Made by a program: the position numbers and the translations under genes
Notes under the pieces: generated by a model
What the model was told of the DNA's origin: nothing
The model's database searches: none
The model's input: the letters and a program-made list of their open reading frames with translations, nothing else
Assembly: GCA_014728875.1 (NCBI GenBank)
Contig: WJKV01000029.1
Span: 1 to 24,783, forward strand
Length of the DNA: 24,783 nt
From: Candidatus Woesearchaeota archaeon
GTDB lineage: Archaea; Nanobdellota; Nanobdellia; Woesearchaeales; WJKV01
Reading direction: 5' to 3'
Shown: positions 23,445 through 24,783 of the stretch, piece after piece
Position numbering within the stretch: position 1 is the stretch's first letter
Layout: every line of letters begins with the position of its first letter

Positions 23445-24783
23445 ATGGTCGCAACAAAGATTGGGCTTGAGATACACGGATATCTGATGATGAATGAAAC
23501 AAAAAAGAAATTATTCTGCAACTGTGAAATCTCAACAAGCGATGCTTTGCCGAATACAAACATTTGCCCCATCTGCACAGGGCAGCCGGGAAACAAGCCG
23601 CAACTGCCTAATGAAGAGGCAGTAAGAAAGATTGTTGCCTGCGCTTTGCTGCTCGGATGCAAAGTCAATTATGATCTTCTTTTCCAGAGAAAACATTACA
23701 ACTATCCTGATCTTCCAAACGGCTATCAAAAGACCATGTCCGGCGCCTATGGAATGCCTGTCGGCCAGAATGGAGAATTTCTAGGGATCCGGATTAATGA
23801 AGTCCATCTTGAGGAGGATCCTGCACGATACGACCCTATCACCGGCAGAGTGGATTATAACAGGTGCGGATATCCGTTGATAGAGATCGTCACTGAACCG
23901 GATTTCACAAGCCCGGATCAGGTGCGCGGTTGGCTGAAGAATCTAATGACTGCTCTTGGATATGTCAATGCCATTGACAAGGAAGCAGGCATAAAATCTG
24001 ATGTCAATGTAAGCATAAGCCCGGAATTCATAAGAGCAGAGATAAAAAACGTAAACAGTGTGAAGAGTATTGTAAAAGCGATTGAATACGAGATAGAAAG
24101 GCAACAGGAAGAACCGGTTAAAAAAATGGAGACCAGGGCGTGGATAGATGACAAAGGAGCCACTAAATTGATGAGGACAAAGGAGACCGTGAGCGAATAC
24201 ATGTTCATTCCAGAGCCGGATCTGCCTTTCGTAAAGATAGATGACGATTTTATAAGAGGCATGGAAGACGGCCTTCCAGAACGGCCGCAGGCAAAGATAA
24301 AGAGATTCATAGAACTGGGAGTGCCGAAGGTTGATGCTGAAATTATTGCAAGCGAAATCGATCTTGCGCACTTGTTCGAAAAGATAGTGAAGGAAATAGA
24401 TCCTGTACTGGCTGCAAAATGGCTGAGAAGGGAACTGAAAAGAGTTCTGCATTATAATGACAAGACACTGGCAGAAATAAAACTTGATGAGAAGCATCTG
24501 ATAGAGCTCCTTAAACTTATAGAAGAAAAGAAGATCACAGATACAACTGCCCAGAGACTTTTGGAAAAACTGATCAGGGAATCATTCAGTCCGAGAAAGT
24601 ATGTGGAAGAACAGAATCTTGGAGCAGTGGGCGATGAAAAGGATCTTAAAAAATACTGCAAAGAAGCAATAAAAGAGAACCAGAAAGCTGTCGAGGATTA
24701 CAGGAAAGGAGAAGAAAAAGCCTTGAATTTCCTGTGCGGCTATGTCATGCGCAAGACAAGAGGCAAAGCAGATCCTGCAATAG
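23445..24783 (+). CDS. gatB: Asp-tRNA(Asn)/Glu-tRNA(Gln) amidotransferase subunit B (3' end cut by window)
   Basis: GatB activates the side chain of mischarged Asp- or Glu-tRNA and amidates it with ammonia from GatA. The open frame runs to the end of the window with 446 codons seen and no stop. The family is normally about 470-490 residues, so only a short end is missing. Visible features are G-L-E-I-H-G-Y-L at the front, a zinc-type Cys set (Cys25, Cys27, Cys41, Cys44), R-K-H-Y-N-Y-P-D-L-P-N-G-Y-Q and the PROSITE-like V-D-Y-N-R-C-G-Y-P-L-I-E-I-V-T-E-P (about 136-152). The C-terminal YqeY-like tail ends in M-R-K-T-R-G-K-A-D-P. It is separated from gatCA by aspS, asnS and the kinase-like gene, and starts at its own TATA box. 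Confidence 0.95.
   Translation, partial: MVATKIGLEIHGYLMMNETKKKLFCNCEISTSDALPNTNICPICTGQPGNKPQLPNEEAVRKIVACALLLGCKVNYDLLFQRKHYNYPDLPNGYQKTMSGAYGMPVGQNGEFLGIRINEVHLEEDPARYDPITGRVDYNRCGYPLIEIVTEPDFTSPDQVRGWLKNLMTALGYVNAIDKEAGIKSDVNVSISPEFIRAEIKNVNSVKSIVKAIEYEIERQQEEPVKKMETRAWIDDKGATKLMRTKETVSEYMFIPEPDLPFVKIDDDFIRGMEDGLPERPQAKIKRFIELGVPKVDAEIIASEIDLAHLFEKIVKEIDPVLAAKWLRRELKRVLHYNDKTLAEIKLDEKHLIELLKLIEEKKITDTTAQRLLEKLIRESFSPRKYVEEQNLGAVGDEKDLKKYCKEAIKENQKAVEDYRKGEEKALNFLCGYVMRKTRGKADPAI

Overview
The window reads as a stretch of an archaeal chromosome, most likely from a DPANN-type lineage such as Woesearchaeota or Pacearchaeota (inference). The archaeal assignment rests on the uS9 C-terminus plus rpoN pair, an archaeal-type LeuRS, a translin/Trax-family protein, GatCAB with archaeal features, and TATA boxes about 26-30 nt upstream of many start codons, as expected for leaderless transcripts. 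The sequence is dense with genes. No intergenic gap exceeds about 120 nt, and by eye I see no tRNA, rRNA, CRISPR array or insertion sequence.

Region 1 (1-3554, + strand) holds the end of the uS9 gene, rpoN, leucyl-tRNA synthetase and a small Cys-containing two-helix membrane protein. Region 2 (3674-16265) is a type IV filament-like or secretion locus. A minus-strand five-gene operon runs from 12052 down to 3674. It encodes a TadA/VirB11-family ATPase, a many-helix membrane protein with a Cys-rich external domain, a membrane-anchored metzincin-like metallopeptidase with a prepilin-like N-terminus, a single-pass surface protein with a coiled coil, and a large platform protein with two T2SF/TadC-like halves. 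Two coiled-coil proteins are transcribed divergently (12155-13586). Four tandem genes for related polytopic membrane proteins converge on them from the right (16265 down to 13647). No conventional major pilin and no prepilin peptidase gene is visible, so the makeup is unlike a textbook archaellum or archaeal pilus.

Region 3 (16359-24783, + strand) is an aminoacyl-tRNA cluster: a Trax-like translin-family protein, gatC, gatA and an M29-type peptidase in one operon. These are followed by aspS (bacterial type), asnS, a dolichol-kinase-like membrane enzyme and gatB (cut by the window end). The AspRS has the DHGG motif at residue 31 that is associated with non-discriminating enzymes. It sits with a complete GatCAB set, yet AsnRS is also present, so two routes to Asn-tRNA(Asn) appear to be encoded together, or else GatCAB serves tRNA(Gln).

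The best candidate for an undescribed system is region 2. A motor ATPase and platform are combined with a pilin-like protease, an expanded family of membrane proteins of unknown function, and a shared GYS..QI module that links the operon to the divergent gene.
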